Made by a program: the position numbers and the translations under genes | Assembly (NCBI GenBank): GCA_022707965.1 | Contig: JAKIZO010000006.1 | Coordinates: forward strand, 309 to 32,972 | Source: Bacteroidota bacterium | GTDB lineage: Bacteria > Bacteroidota > Ignavibacteria > Kapaibacteriales > UBA2268 | Length of the DNA stretch: 32,664 nucleotides | Direction of reading: 5' to 3' | The notes under the pieces: model-generated | The model's database searches: none | Told to the model about the DNA's origin: nothing | The model's input: only the letters and a program-made list of their open reading frames with translations | In this document: piece after piece, positions 6,944 to 16,479 of the stretch | Layout of the letters: every line of letters starts with the position of its first letter | Numbering within the stretch: position 1 is the first letter of the stretch

Positions 6944-9052
6944 ATGTCACAAAACAGTTTGAACTTGTCGGAATTATTCCCTTATCCAAGCTATGAAGAA
7001 TGGAAAGCGGCAGCAGTTGAGGCACTCAAAGGCGCTCCCTTCGAAAAAAAGATGATTACAAGCACTTACGAAGGTATCGAACTTCAACCGATTTATTCAA
7101 AAAATGATGTCGAAGAATTAGAAAACCTTTTGCATAATTTACCTGGCGAACAGCCTTTTTTGCGACACACTGAGCGATTAGGCTTTAAGATTACACCGTG
7201 GGAAATTGCCCAAGAAATCAACATCCCTTTGCCAAATATTTTCAATGAAGCACTGATTGGAGCACTCGAACGTGGTCAAACTCGCGTTGTATTGAAGTTC
7301 AACGAGAATTTTGCTATTAATCCTCAATCTCAAATTTCTGGCAAAGATTTGCTCGTAGCTGATTATCGAGATTTTCAGGATGCTGTTAAAAACGTTCATT
7401 TTGAATGTGCATCATTGAAAGTCAAACCCAATAGCCTTGGTATTGAATTAGCTGCTATGATAATTGCCTACATTGAGAAAAATAAATTCGACAAATCTAA
7501 AATTAATCTAAGTTTTGGTATTTCACCACTTGCACAACTTAAAAATTACGGTAAATCGCTTGTCTCGATTTCCAAGCTAATTGATGATGCTGAACAACTT
7601 ATACGCTGGAAGAAAGCAAACAATATTAATGCAAAAGTTATAGCAATAGATGGCGAAACATACCTTAATGGTGGTTCGAGCTCAGTTCAGGACATTGCTT
7701 TTTCTCTTGCCGAAGCTGCATTTATTATCCGTGAGCTTATTCAGCGCGGTCTATCAATAGATGATATTGCACAGAGCATTGAATTTGATTTTGCTATTGG
7801 TCCAAAATTCTTTACAGAAATTGCTAAATTCAGAGCTGCTCGTATTCTCTGGGCAAAAATTATTGAAGCATTTGGTGGGAACGAAGAATCACAAAAAATG
7901 TATATTCACGCTTCCACTTCAAAAATCAACAAAACAGTATTCGACCCTAATGTTAATATGTTGAGGGTTACCACAGAAGCTCTATCAGCAGTTTTAGGCG
8001 GCTGTCAGTCAATAAGTGTTGGTGCATACGACGAAGCAATTGGCATCTCGGGCGACTTCTCTCACAGAATAGCACGTAATGTTCAGAATATTCTCTATCA
8101 CGAAACTCACCTTATCGATACGATTGACCCCGCAAGTGGTTCCTGGTATCTCGAAGTGCTTACTCAGCAAATTGCTAATAAAGTGTGGGATTTATTCCGC
8201 GAAGTCGAGAGAAAAGGTGGTATTCTGGAAGCATTGAAAGCAGGATTTATTCAGGAAGAAATTAGAAAAACAGCTGAAAGCCGCAAAGCCAATATTGCTT
8301 CGCGTCGTGAAACACTATTAGGAACAAATAAATATCCTAATCTTAGAGAAAAAGCCGTAACAAGCTTACTTGAAATTCCTCAATCTGAAATTGATAGACA
8401 TCTGAAAAAATATGCAGAAAAATGCACTAATCCTGCTTGCGAAGCTGCAACGAATGAATATCGCAAAACAATATATAATGAAAGAAATAAATCATTAGAA
8501 AAAGCTATTGCTGCTTACAACGAATGCACTACTATTGGGCAGCTTATCGAAGCAACCGGGGCTCTCAATGCTGATGATATCCAGGTTGAAGCGATTGCTC
8601 CATACCGAATGGGCACAATTTTCGAAGAATTGCGCAAAGCGTCTGCACAGGCTGACCCACAAATGATTAAGATTTGTCTTGTAAACTTCGGTTTATTAAA
8701 AGAATACAAAATCAGAAATGATTTCTCGACAGACTTTTTCCAGGTTGCGGGTCTGGATATTGTAAACACAGATGGTGCGATGAACCCAGATGAAGCAATC
8801 GAGCAGGTAAAATCAACTGATTATAAAGTATATGTGATTTGCTCTACTGACGAACGCTATGCTGAGTTTGTAGAAGATTTTGCGAGGAAGTTCAAACAGA
8901 TTAAGCCGACTGCTAAACTTATTTTAGCAGGATATCCTGCTGAGCTTGTTGAGAATTTCCGTTCGGCAGGCGTTGATGATTTTATTCATATAAAGACAAA
9001 TATTTATGAATTTCTTTCAGCTTTGATGAAAGAAATTGGAATTTTGAATTAA
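6944..9052 (+). CDS. mutA: Methylmalonyl-CoA mutase, small (beta) subunit
   Basis: A 702-residue non-catalytic partner of MutB in adenosylcobalamin-dependent succinyl-CoA/(R)-methylmalonyl-CoA interconversion. It has the mutase barrel with recognisable landmarks (FPYPSYEEWKAAAVEALKG, ISISGDF-like GISGDFSHRIARNVQNILYHE, IDPASGSWYLE). It has a C-terminal flavodoxin-like domain (about 580-702) in which the B12-binding DxHxxG motif is absent, as is normal for this subunit. The start has no clear ribosome site but fits the family N-terminus. mutB follows after 15 bases, so the two form an operon. Their 1:1 complex acts in the cytoplasm, in propionate formation or breakdown. The B12 domain remnant is somewhat long compared with characterised beta subunits of about 640 residues. 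Confidence 0.93.
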   Translation: MSQNSLNLSELFPYPSYEEWKAAAVEALKGAPFEKKMITSTYEGIELQPIYSKNDVEELENLLHNLPGEQPFLRHTERLGFKITPWEIAQEINIPLPNIFNEALIGALERGQTRVVLKFNENFAINPQSQISGKDLLVADYRDFQDAVKNVHFECASLKVKPNSLGIELAAMIIAYIEKNKFDKSKINLSFGISPLAQLKNYGKSLVSISKLIDDAEQLIRWKKANNINAKVIAIDGETYLNGGSSSVQDIAFSLAEAAFIIRELIQRGLSIDDIAQSIEFDFAIGPKFFTEIAKFRAARILWAKIIEAFGGNEESQKMYIHASTSKINKTVFDPNVNMLRVTTEALSAVLGGCQSISVGAYDEAIGISGDFSHRIARNVQNILYHETHLIDTIDPASGSWYLEVLTQQIANKVWDLFREVERKGGILEALKAGFIQEEIRKTAESRKANIASRRETLLGTNKYPNLREKAVTSLLEIPQSEIDRHLKKYAEKCTNPACEAATNEYRKTIYNERNKSLEKAIAAYNECTTIGQLIEATGALNADDIQVEAIAPYRMGTIFEELRKASAQADPQMIKICLVNFGLLKEYKIRNDFSTDFFQVAGLDIVNTDGAMNPDEAIEQVKSTDYKVYVICSTDERYAEFVEDFARKFKQIKPTAKLILAGYPAELVENFRSAGVDDFIHIKTNIYEFLSALMKEIGILN

Positions 9053-9067
9053 TTTGGAGTGTGAAAT

Positions 9068-11245
9068 ATGAGAACACCTGATTTTTCAAATATGGAACTT
9101 AATCTGAATGCAAACCAGATTAGCTTCGATGCCTGGCGTCAGAAATCAGAGACAGAATCTGGGAAATCGTTGAATGATTTGATTGTTAATACGCTCGAAA
9201 ATATAGATATTTATCCTATTTATACTTTAAATGATATTAAAGAGTTTGAACATCTGAATTACACTGCTGGAATTCCTCCATATTTACGCGGTCCATATCC
9301 GACAATGTATGTTGCACGTCCCTGGACAATTCGTCAATATGCGGGTTTTTCAACAGCAGAGGAAAGTAATGCATTTTACCGTAGAAATTTAGCAGCAGGA
9401 CAGAAAGGTTTGTCCGTTGCTTTCGACCTTGCTACACATCGTGGCTACGATTCGGACCACGAACGCGTTGTCGGCGACGTTGGCAAGGCTGGGGTTGCGG
9501 TTGATAGCATTCTTGATATGAAAATTTTGTTCGACGGTATTCCACTTGATAAAATTTCTGTTTCTATGACTATGAATGGTGCCGTTATTCCTGTAATGGC
9601 TTTCTATATTGTTGCTGCTTTGGAACAAGGTGCAAAGCTTGAACAACTATCGGGCACTATTCAGAATGATATTTTGAAGGAATATATGGTTCGCAACACT
9701 TATATCTATCCACCAGAGACATCAATGCGAATTATAGCCGATATATTTGAATTTACATCGAAATTTATGCCCAAATTCAATAGCATCTCCATATCTGGGT
9801 ATCATATGCAAGAAGCTGGTGCTACTGCTGACCTTGAAATGGGCTACACACTTGCCGACGGTCTCGAATATGTTCGCACTGGACTTAAAGCAGGAATAGA
9901 CATTGATGCTTTTGCTCCACGTCTTTCGTTCTTCTGGGCTATCGGAATGAACTATTTTATGGAAATTGCTAAAATGCGTGCTGCACGTGTTCTCTGGGCA
10001 AAAATCATTAAACAATTCAACCCGAAAAATCCGAAGTCGCTTGCTTTGAGAACACACTCGCAAACTTCGGGTTGGAGTTTGACCGAACAAGACCCATTCA
10101 ACAACGTAGCTCGCACCTGTATCGAAGCAATGGCTGCTGCACTTGGGCACACTCAATCTCTTCACACCAACGCTTTGGACGAAGCTATTGCCCTTCCTAC
10201 TGATTTTTCGGCTCGTATCGCTCGCAACACTCAAATTTATCTTCAAGAAGAAACAGGTATTTGTAACGTTATTGACCCCTGGGGCGGTTCTTATTATGTC
10301 GAAATGCTTACCAAGCAACTTATGGATAAAGCCTGGGGACATATTCAGGAAATTGAATCGCTCGGTGGTATGGCTAAAGCAATCGAATCTGGTATTCCCA
10401 AAATGCGAATCGAGGAGGCAGCTGCTCGTCGTCAGGCTCGTATCGATAGTGGTCGTGAAGTAATTATCGGCGTCAATCGTTATAGACTGGAAAAAGAAGA
10501 ACCAATCGAAATACTTGATATTGATAATTCAGCTGTGCGTGAACAGCAAATTAAGAGGTTGCAAGAACTTAAAGCAAATCGCAATCAAGCAGAAGTCGAT
10601 GAAATTCTGGATAAAATCACCGAAGCTACTGCAACGGGCAAAGGCAACCTGCTCGAACTTGCTATTGAAGCTGCAAAACGCCGTGCTACTCTTGGCGAAA
10701 TTTCTTACGCTATCGAGAAGGTTTGCGGTCGGCACGTTGCAACTACTCGCACAATTTCGGGCGTGTATAGTTCTGAATATGCTGAAAAATCAGCAATTGA
10801 AGAAGTTCGTCGAATGACAGACGAATTTGAACGTCGTGAGGGACGTCGCCCAAGAATATTAGTGGCAAAGATGGGACAGGACGGTCACGACCGTGGGGCA
10901 AAAGTAGTATCTACTGCTTATGCCGATATGGGATTTGACGTCGATGTGGGTCCTCTATTCCAAACTCCACAAGAGACAGCAAAGCAAGCAGTGGAAAACG
11001 ACGTTCACGTTGTTGGGGCGTCTTCGCTTGCTGCGGGGCATAAAACTTTAATTCCTCAATTGATTGAAGAATTGAAGAAATATGGTCGCGAAGATATAAT
11101 TGTTATCGCTGGTGGAGTAATTCCACAACAAGATTATGAGTTTTTATACAAAGCTGGTGTGGCTGAAATATTTGGTCCAGGAACAAATATACCTTATGCA
11201 GCAAAGAAAATTATGGAACATCTCTTCGAGAGATTTAACGATTAG
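9068..11245 (+). CDS. mutB: Methylmalonyl-CoA mutase, large (alpha) subunit
   Basis: The catalytic, cobalamin-binding subunit, 725 residues. The substrate barrel shows [25 protein letters not shown] and [13 protein letters not shown], both hallmarks of this family. It also has the [29 protein letters not shown] segment carrying the catalytic His region. The C-terminal B12 domain contains DGHDRG at 605-610, with His607 as the expected lower axial ligand of cobalt, followed by [10 protein letters not shown] and the GGVIPQQDY loop. A TTTGGAG site precedes the ATG. It follows mutA by 15 bases. Epimerase and the MeaB-type chaperone are not in the window. A double-palindrome repeat lies just after the stop. 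Confidence 0.97.
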   Translation: MRTPDFSNMELNLNANQISFDAWRQKSETESGKSLNDLIVNTLENIDIYPIYTLNDIKEFEHLNYTAGIPPYLRGPYPTMYVARPWTIRQYAGFSTAEESNAFYRRNLAAGQKGLSVAFDLATHRGYDSDHERVVGDVGKAGVAVDSILDMKILFDGIPLDKISVSMTMNGAVIPVMAFYIVAALEQGAKLEQLSGTIQNDILKEYMVRNTYIYPPETSMRIIADIFEFTSKFMPKFNSISISGYHMQEAGATADLEMGYTLADGLEYVRTGLKAGIDIDAFAPRLSFFWAIGMNYFMEIAKMRAARVLWAKIIKQFNPKNPKSLALRTHSQTSGWSLTEQDPFNNVARTCIEAMAAALGHTQSLHTNALDEAIALPTDFSARIARNTQIYLQEETGICNVIDPWGGSYYVEMLTKQLMDKAWGHIQEIESLGGMAKAIESGIPKMRIEEAAARRQARIDSGREVIIGVNRYRLEKEEPIEILDIDNSAVREQQIKRLQELKANRNQAEVDEILDKITEATATGKGNLLELAIEAAKRRATLGEISYAIEKVCGRHVATTRTISGVYSSEYAEKSAIEEVRRMTDEFERREGRRPRILVAKMGQDGHDRGAKVVSTAYADMGFDVDVGPLFQTPQETAKQAVENDVHVVGASSLAAGHKTLIPQLIEELKKYGREDIIVIAGGVIPQQDYEFLYKAGVAEIFGPGTNIPYAAKKIMEHLFERFND

Positions 11246-11257
11246 AAATTGCAATAT

Positions 11258-11293
11258 TAACCTTCGGAAGGGACGAAAACCTTCCGAAGGTTA
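11258..11293. repeat. Double-palindrome repeat, copy 3
   Basis: Arms 11258-11271 (TAACCTTCGGAAGG) and 11280-11293 pair perfectly over 14 bases around an 8-base loop, GACGAAAA. It lies 13 bases after mutB and 95 bases after the convergent symporter gene. Neither side has a good T tract, so it may act as an mRNA end stabiliser or a weak bidirectional terminator. It belongs to the same family as copies at 404, 6247 and 21707. Confidence 0.6.
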
Positions 11294-11387
11294 CTCTAAA
11301 TCATTTTCGAGATTGTTTTTGCACAGCCGATACGGATTTCATTCAATTTCTATTTAGTTTTTTGCTTTATGAGATATTACTTTCGAT

Positions 11388-12665
11388 TTATATTTTATTT
11401 TCATTTTTGTCAATAATGACAGCAATCATGGCATCACCAGTTACATTTATTACGGTCCGCATCATATCGAGAGGTCTATCTATCGCTAATATTAATGCTA
11501 AACCTTCGACAGGTATTCCCACAGCATTCAGCACTATGACAAGCATCACTACTCCTGCACCAGGGACTGCTGCTGTTCCAATCGAGGCAAGTGTTGCGGT
11601 AAAAAGTATTGTAAGAAAGTGAATAAATGTCAGTTCAATACCAAACACCTGAGCAATAAATACAGCTGCAATTGATTGATAAAGGCTTGTACCGTCCATA
11701 TTAATTGTTACACCGACAGGCAGGACAAAACTCGCCACTTCATTACGAACCCCAAGCCCATTTTCCACCTGTTCCATAGTAACCGGCAGTGTAGCTGCGC
11801 TTGAACTTGTCGAAAATGCCACAAGATGCACGGGGAACATTTCTTTGTAAAATGTTTTAAATGGCACTCGGGCAAAAACTCTCAAAAAGATTGGATATAA
11901 TACAAAACCTATTAGTAATAGCCCGGAAATTACCACCAAAGCATAATAGCCTAATGTTTCAAATAGTTGAAGCGATTGGGCAGGATTATCTCCGGAATAA
12001 TCTACTATTAGAGCAGCTAACAAAGCCATAACTCCAATTGGAGCAAAATTCATTATAAAGTCGATAATTTTAAGAATAATATCATTCAAACCTGAAATAA
12101 ACTCTCTGACAAGTTCTACCTTTGAATTTTTAAGTAAAACAATCGCAACTCCAAACAAAATTGCAAAAAATATCACCTGCAACATATTGGAATTGCTTGA
12201 CGCAGAAGCAACAATGTTATCAGGGACAATATCAACTATAAATTTCAATGGTCCATCGGATTTTGTGCTTTCAGCGATATTTGCTTTTGTCTCTAAATCC
12301 TGCGAATATTTACTCAGCAGCTCAATTCTTTTCTCCTCGGGGAATGAATTACCGGGTTTGAATAAAGTTACAAGCATTAAGCCGATTGATACAGCCAGAA
12401 TTGTAGTGAATATATAGAAAGCAATAGTTTTAAGTCCTATACGAGATAGTTTGGTAATATCTGATAATCCCGAAATTCCTGTAACAAGCGAGGCAAAAAT
12501 AAGCGGGATTGCAACAAGTTTCAACAATTTAAGAAAAATCACTCCAAATGGCTTCACCCAATCATCTATTATCCAACCGGTATTTGTAGAAACTGCTATT
12601 ACGCCGATGATGGCACCAATAAGCATCCCGATTAGTATGCGAGCATACAAGGGTATCTTTTTCAT
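11388..12665 (-). CDS. Dicarboxylate/amino acid:cation symporter (DAACS, GltP-like)
   Basis: A 425-residue secondary transporter that would import glutamate, aspartate or C4-dicarboxylates with Na+ or H+. Signature elements are all present. Hairpin 1 has SSSAATLP, TM7 has NMDGT, hairpin 2 has GTAAVPGAGVVML, and TM8 has IDRPLDMMRTVINVTGD. Relative to the archaeal GltPh structure this keeps the Asp, Asp, Arg, Asn and Asp residues that bind Na+ and the substrate side-chain carboxylate, so an acidic substrate is favoured. The region between TM3 and TM4 has a hydrophilic insert of about 45 residues (PEEKRIELLSKYSQDLETKANI...). It lies 67 bases after purN and could be transcribed with it. Confidence 0.93.
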   Translation of the reverse strand: MKKIPLYARILIGMLIGAIIGVIAVSTNTGWIIDDWVKPFGVIFLKLLKLVAIPLIFASLVTGISGLSDITKLSRIGLKTIAFYIFTTILAVSIGLMLVTLFKPGNSFPEEKRIELLSKYSQDLETKANIAESTKSDGPLKFIVDIVPDNIVASASSNSNMLQVIFFAILFGVAIVLLKNSKVELVREFISGLNDIILKIIDFIMNFAPIGVMALLAALIVDYSGDNPAQSLQLFETLGYYALVVISGLLLIGFVLYPIFLRVFARVPFKTFYKEMFPVHLVAFSTSSSAATLPVTMEQVENGLGVRNEVASFVLPVGVTINMDGTSLYQSIAAVFIAQVFGIELTFIHFLTILFTATLASIGTAAVPGAGVVMLVIVLNAVGIPVEGLALILAIDRPLDMMRTVINVTGDAMIAVIIDKNENKI

Positions 12666-12732
12666 TCTGAATGTTAGAAGTTCGACAACTGGGATGTAAT
12701 ATAAGAATATTTATGTATGAAAAAAAGAAAAA

Positions 12733-13329
12733 CTACGGAATAATTATTTCACCAAGAGATATTTTTTTTAGGACTTCGGGATATAATTTATGTTCAATTT
12801 TCAGCACTTTTTCGGCTAAACTTTCGGGTGTATCATCGGGCAAAACTTCAACTTCCATTTGCATAAGAATTCTGCCTCTGTCGTAGTCTGCATTGACTAA
12901 ATGAACAGTAGCACCGCTGACTTTTTCACCAGCCTCGATAACTGCCTTGTGAACATTAATCCCATACATACCTTCACCACCAAATTTGGGAAGCAATGCG
13001 GGATGAATATTAAGCACACGTCCGTTGAAATGGTCAATGACGAAAGGCTCTAATTTTTTCATATATCCAGCTAAAACAACTGTATTCACCTGGTATTTGT
13101 CAAAAATTTCAATAACCTGCTGATCAACTTTTCCGGGATGAGTTTTCTCGCTTACGTGAAAGGCAGGAATTCCCTCTTTTCGGGCTCTTTCGAGCGCCCC
13201 CGATTGGGAATTGTTCGATATGGCGGCGCATAGATGTGCTTTGAAATAACCGTTTTTTACGCTATCGATAATTGCTTGCATATTTGTGCCACTATGCGAG
13301 GCGAGAAAACCAAGGCGAAGTTCTGTCAT
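12733..13329 (-). CDS. purN: Phosphoribosylglycinamide formyltransferase
   Basis: GAR transformylase, step three of de novo purine synthesis: transfers formyl from 10-formyl-tetrahydrofolate to glycinamide ribonucleotide. At 198 residues it is family length. The phosphate loop SHSGTNMQAI is near the start, and the catalytic trio corresponds to Asn107 and His109 (NIHPALLPKFGG) and Asp150 (DYDRGRIL). The GGEGMYGINVH stretch is also characteristic. Its ATG overlaps the stop of the rhomboid-like gene in ATGA. It is the last gene of the kinase-hpnC-hpnD-nuoE-rhomboid-like-purN cluster, an unusual setting for a purine gene. Confidence 0.95.
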   Translation of the reverse strand: MTELRLGFLASHSGTNMQAIIDSVKNGYFKAHLCAAISNNSQSGALERARKEGIPAFHVSEKTHPGKVDQQVIEIFDKYQVNTVVLAGYMKKLEPFVIDHFNGRVLNIHPALLPKFGGEGMYGINVHKAVIEAGEKVSGATVHLVNADYDRGRILMQMEVEVLPDDTPESLAEKVLKIEHKLYPEVLKKISLGEIIIP

Positions 13330-14189
13330 TTTATTCTTTTAGAATATTCGTTTAAAAATTTCTTTTCATAATACGAAAGTGATTCTTTTCCTTTTTCGTT
13401 AATTTTATCAAGTATTTGATTTAATTTTTCCTCGTTTTCTTCTTCGTTATCGGAAAGTTCGCAGTAATCTTCTTCATATTTGTGATAAATCTGGGAAATA
13501 TTCACGTTTGATATTTTTCTGGCGGCAACAATTTCTTCGGGTTCTGGAATATTAATTTTAACCTGTCTTTGCTTTGAAGAATTTATCTCAAATTCCCTTT
13601 TTTCAATATATTTTCTCATATTTCTAATTGGAATATAGACAAGAAAACCTGAAAGCACACCGAACATTATTGGAAAAGTATTATACAATTGTTGAGGATG
13701 AGCAACATAGTTTATCATTATCCACAAGCTGGCAATTAGAATTGCAAATGTTGATACAGTGAGAGGATTTTTTCTTGAAAGCCTTTCTTTGGGCATAATC
13801 AGAGTAACAAGTGTAAGAATGAAAAAACCAACAGTTTCGCTACCGCTAATGTTAATATCTTTATTCCAGAGAGATAATGTAATAAGCAAACCATTTAAGA
13901 TGGAAACCATAAATAAAAATATGGGATAAAGATATTTATTCAAGTAGTTTTCTAATTTAGTAGATAACAAAATTAATATTGGTGCAAGAATAAAGATAAA
14001 CAAATTGTCTTTTAACACAAACGGGTAGGTTATGAGTTGCCAGAAGTAATAATTATGCGAAATTTCCTTTGGATTAAGAAGAAATATATTGCCTAAATTC
14101 AGATTTAGAGCTGAATTAAGCAGATTAGCAAAAACAAACACAAGCAATAAAATAAAAGAAAAAGATTTTATGTTCCGCATTTTCAACAT
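13326..14189 (-). CDS. Rhomboid-like membrane protein lacking catalytic residues
   Basis: A 287-residue protein with about six membrane helices in residues 10-190 and a charged cytoplasmic tail. The stretch WQLITYPFVLKDNLFIFILAP (50-70) matches the rhomboid loop-1/TM2 pattern WQLxTYxF. Residues 116-135 (GSETVGFFILTLVTLIMPKE) occupy the place of GASG...P, and 173-186 that of the AHxxG helix. The nucleophilic Ser is replaced (GSET instead of GxSG), and the His helix reads PIMFGVLSG. The usual HGxxxH and Asn of TM2 are also missing. The tail ends EEKLNQILDKINEKGKESL..., a motif common after rhomboid domains in Bacteroidota. I infer a pseudoprotease, perhaps a membrane-protein binding or quality-control factor. 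It is coupled to nuoE by a TAATG overlap. Confidence 0.65.
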   Translation of the reverse strand: MLKMRNIKSFSFILLLVFVFANLLNSALNLNLGNIFLLNPKEISHNYYFWQLITYPFVLKDNLFIFILAPILILLSTKLENYLNKYLYPIFLFMVSILNGLLITLSLWNKDINISGSETVGFFILTLVTLIMPKERLSRKNPLTVSTFAILIASLWIMINYVAHPQQLYNTFPIMFGVLSGFLVYIPIRNMRKYIEKREFEINSSKQRQVKINIPEPEEIVAARKISNVNISQIYHKYEEDYCELSDNEEENEEKLNQILDKINEKGKESLSYYEKKFLNEYSKRIK

Positions 14190-14662
14190 TATTTTAAGCT
14201 ATCCAAAATTTCATCAACTTTTTCTATTGTTAGGTTTTCATAGAAATCTTCATTTATTGCAATCATCGGAGCACCACCACAAGCACCCATACATTCTACT
14301 TCTTCCAGTGAGAATTTGCCATCGCTCGAAGTTTCATTATTGTTTAATTGGAGCTTATTAGAAATATGTTCGTATATTTCCTGACCGCCACGAAGCATAC
14401 ACGAAACATTTGTGCATACCTGCACGTGATATTTCCCTGGCTGCTTTTTGTGATACATTGTGTAGAACGAGACGACACCTTCAACTGTTGAAAGTGGAAC
14501 ATCGAGCAATTCTGACACATATTTCATCACATCAGCGGAAATCCATCCAAATTTATTTTGGGCAAGCCACAGCACACCCATCAATGCTGCTTGTTGGTGC
14601 GGATACTTCTTCTTTAAGTTTTCTACTTTTGCTAATTCCTCGTCATTAAATTTTATTTCCAT
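14189..14662 (-). CDS. nuoE: NADH:quinone oxidoreductase subunit E (NuoE, 24 kDa type)
   Basis: A 157-residue thioredoxin-like [2Fe-2S] protein. The four cluster ligands are Cys83 and Cys88 (VCTNVSC) and Cys124 and Cys128 (ECMGACGGAP), the exact NuoE spacing. The N-terminal helical part (YPHQQAALMGVLWLAQNKFGWIS, STVEGVVSFYTMYH) is also standard. In complex I it passes electrons beside NuoF; homologous subunits serve NAD-linked hydrogenases and formate dehydrogenases. No other nuo gene is nearby, so the partner cannot be read from context. GGGTAAT precedes the ATG, 6 bases after hpnD. Confidence 0.93.
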   Translation of the reverse strand: MEIKFNDEELAKVENLKKKYPHQQAALMGVLWLAQNKFGWISADVMKYVSELLDVPLSTVEGVVSFYTMYHKKQPGKYHVQVCTNVSCMLRGGQEIYEHISNKLQLNNNETSSDGKFSLEEVECMGACGGAPMIAINEDFYENLTIEKVDEILDSLK

Positions 14663-14668
14663 TTAATA

Positions 14669-15568
14669 TTACCCTTTTTTTATTCTACGAATAAAGAGTT
14701 TGACAGATAACCAATGTTTTAATGCAGTCATAATTTTATGAACATTCGATACTCTAATTCGTTTAGAGAAGACATCGAATTCGTTCAGTTCAATTTTTTC
14801 GAGCAAACGGTAGTAAATTGCATCCATAATTTCAGCTGAAACAATTGTTGGTTTTTCATCGGGACGCAAAAATTGCCTTGCACGATGGAAATATTCTCTT
14901 GCTCGCATCGCTTCAAAGTTCATAAGTTCAATAAAGTTTTCATTATACACTTCGTTAATCAAATCGTCTTCCGAATAATTAAACCGCCTTAAATCTTCCT
15001 GTGGTAAATATATATATCCTCTATCTTTATCAACCTTGACATCTCTTAAAATGTTTGTCAGTTGCAGTGCGTATCCTAAATTTATCGCATAGTTCTTAGT
15101 TTCTTCGTATTTATAACCAAAAATTTCAATACTTATTAGCCCGACTACACTTGCAACACCATATAAATACTCTTTAAGTTCTTCAAAAGTTTCATATCTT
15201 TTTTTGAACAAGTCTCGACGGCAACCATCAATTAAAGTCAAAAAATACTGCTTTGGAATTGCAAATCTATCAATAGTCTTGATAAAAGGGGCAAGCAGCG
15301 GAGTAGTGATTGAATTATTATATAGTTTCTCTATTTCATTTTCCCACCAATTCAATCTTTCCAGTTTCTTTTGTATTTCCTTCGGATTGGTGTTCGGTGA
15401 GCTATCGACAATTTCATCGATATAGCTACAAAAGGCATATATTGTATTAATGGCGTTTCTCTCGTCTTTGGGCAAAATGGAAAAAGAATAGAGGAAGCTC
15501 GACTTTTCCTTCCTGGGAACTTCTGCATTTTCGTGATTTGCCAATATTTCCGGTGTTATTATTTCCAT
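14669..15568 (-). CDS. hpnD: Squalene/phytoene synthase family protein, HpnD-like
   Basis: A 299-residue head-to-head prenyl synthase. The two metal-binding aspartate motifs are visible: IDEIVD (Asp51-Asp55) and LTNILRDVKVDKDRGYIYLP (Asp176-Asp180). In the HpnC-HpnD-HpnE route HpnD makes presqualene diphosphate from two farnesyl diphosphates. I call it HpnD because it sits directly after an HpnC-like paralogue, overlapping it by 10 bases, and because its second motif matches HpnD and CrtB more closely. A carotenoid phytoene-type synthase is the alternative. HpnE is not in the window. The product would be squalene for hopanoids or other triterpenoids. Confidence 0.8.
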   Translation of the reverse strand: MEIITPEILANHENAEVPRKEKSSFLYSFSILPKDERNAINTIYAFCSYIDEIVDSSPNTNPKEIQKKLERLNWWENEIEKLYNNSITTPLLAPFIKTIDRFAIPKQYFLTLIDGCRRDLFKKRYETFEELKEYLYGVASVVGLISIEIFGYKYEETKNYAINLGYALQLTNILRDVKVDKDRGYIYLPQEDLRRFNYSEDDLINEVYNENFIELMNFEAMRAREYFHRARQFLRPDEKPTIVSAEIMDAIYYRLLEKIELNEFDVFSKRIRVSNVHKIMTALKHWLSVKLFIRRIKKG

Positions 15569-16479
15569 TTCTTCAATGCGTTTAAAAAGATTTTTATCTT
15601 ATCTTTTCCATTTAGCTTAGGACGATTGAACAAAACATCAGTTTTAAGACGAACAACTTTTTCAAGAATTATTGTTCCGCCTGAAATAATCATAGCGAGT
15701 TCAAATCTCAGTTTTTTCGAGTGTATTAATTTTAATAATTTTTCTCCTTCTTTGAATAAATTACCAGTTAGTAAATATAATTCATTCAAAGAATTAAACA
15801 AAATAAATTTATTTTTATGTTTTGCGAAATTATCAATTGTTATATTTGGAATTAAACTTTTTGGAATATAAATTCTTCCAATTTCAATATCAACCGACAC
15901 ATCCTGCAAAAAATTGACAAGTTGCAAACCAGTGCAAATACAATCAGAATATACTTTGGTTGCTTGATTGTATTCACCAAAAAGTCGAAGGACTAACTCA
16001 CCGACTGGATTAGCAGAATACTGGCAATAATCAAGCAAATCCTCGATGCTTTCGGGCTGGGAAAAATTAATATCTTTTTTGAATGCAACGGTTAACTTAA
16101 CAAAGGGTTCTGCGGGAAGTTTCAATTCATCGACAGTATTGGACAAAGCAAGAAATAAAGGATTTAAATTATCACATTTGAATTTATTATTTGCACATTC
16201 AGCTAAATAATCGAGTAAGTTTAATCCTAATTGTTTATTCTTCGCCCCGACTATATCGCCAAGGTCATCAGCAATCCTACAATACGAATAAATAGAATAG
16301 AAATGCTTTCTAATCGAGGAGGGAATTGCAACCGAAGCTACGGGAAAATTTTCATAGTGCCCAAGTGCTACCTTTTTACAAAAATTGTATGCATGATCGA
16401 GATTATTGACCCGAAACTTACCTCCATTTTCTGTTAGCAACTCGATAATATCATTTTCGCTTAGCTTCATCTTATTCAT
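15559..16479 (-). CDS. hpnC: Squalene synthase family protein, HpnC-like
   Basis: A 306-residue paralogue of the next gene. Its N-terminal block YNFCKKVALGHYENFPVASVAIPSS is the HpnC signature region, followed by YCRIADDLGDIVG (Asp71, Asp72, Asp75) and a second motif QLVNFLQDVSVDIEIGRIYIP. HpnC converts presqualene diphosphate to hydroxysqualene, which HpnE reduces to squalene. The ATG at 16479 overlaps the kinase stop by 8 bases. A second ATG at 16470 lies just after that stop and is an equally plausible start, giving 303 residues. Confidence 0.82.
   Translation of the reverse strand: MNKMKLSENDIIELLTENGGKFRVNNLDHAYNFCKKVALGHYENFPVASVAIPSSIRKHFYSIYSYCRIADDLGDIVGAKNKQLGLNLLDYLAECANNKFKCDNLNPLFLALSNTVDELKLPAEPFVKLTVAFKKDINFSQPESIEDLLDYCQYSANPVGELVLRLFGEYNQATKVYSDCICTGLQLVNFLQDVSVDIEIGRIYIPKSLIPNITIDNFAKHKNKFILFNSLNELYLLTGNLFKEGEKLLKLIHSKKLRFELAMIISGGTIILEKVVRLKTDVLFNRPKLNGKDKIKIFLNALKKWK

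Noticed and set aside
8515-9052. mutA as a catalytic B12-binding mutase subunit
   Set aside because: The C-terminal domain lacks DxHxxG, so it is the ordinary non-catalytic beta subunit and the loss is not novel.
9722-10342. A 206-codon open frame on the minus strand inside mutB
   Set aside because: It is wholly antisense to a strongly conserved catalytic gene and shows no recognisable protein features.
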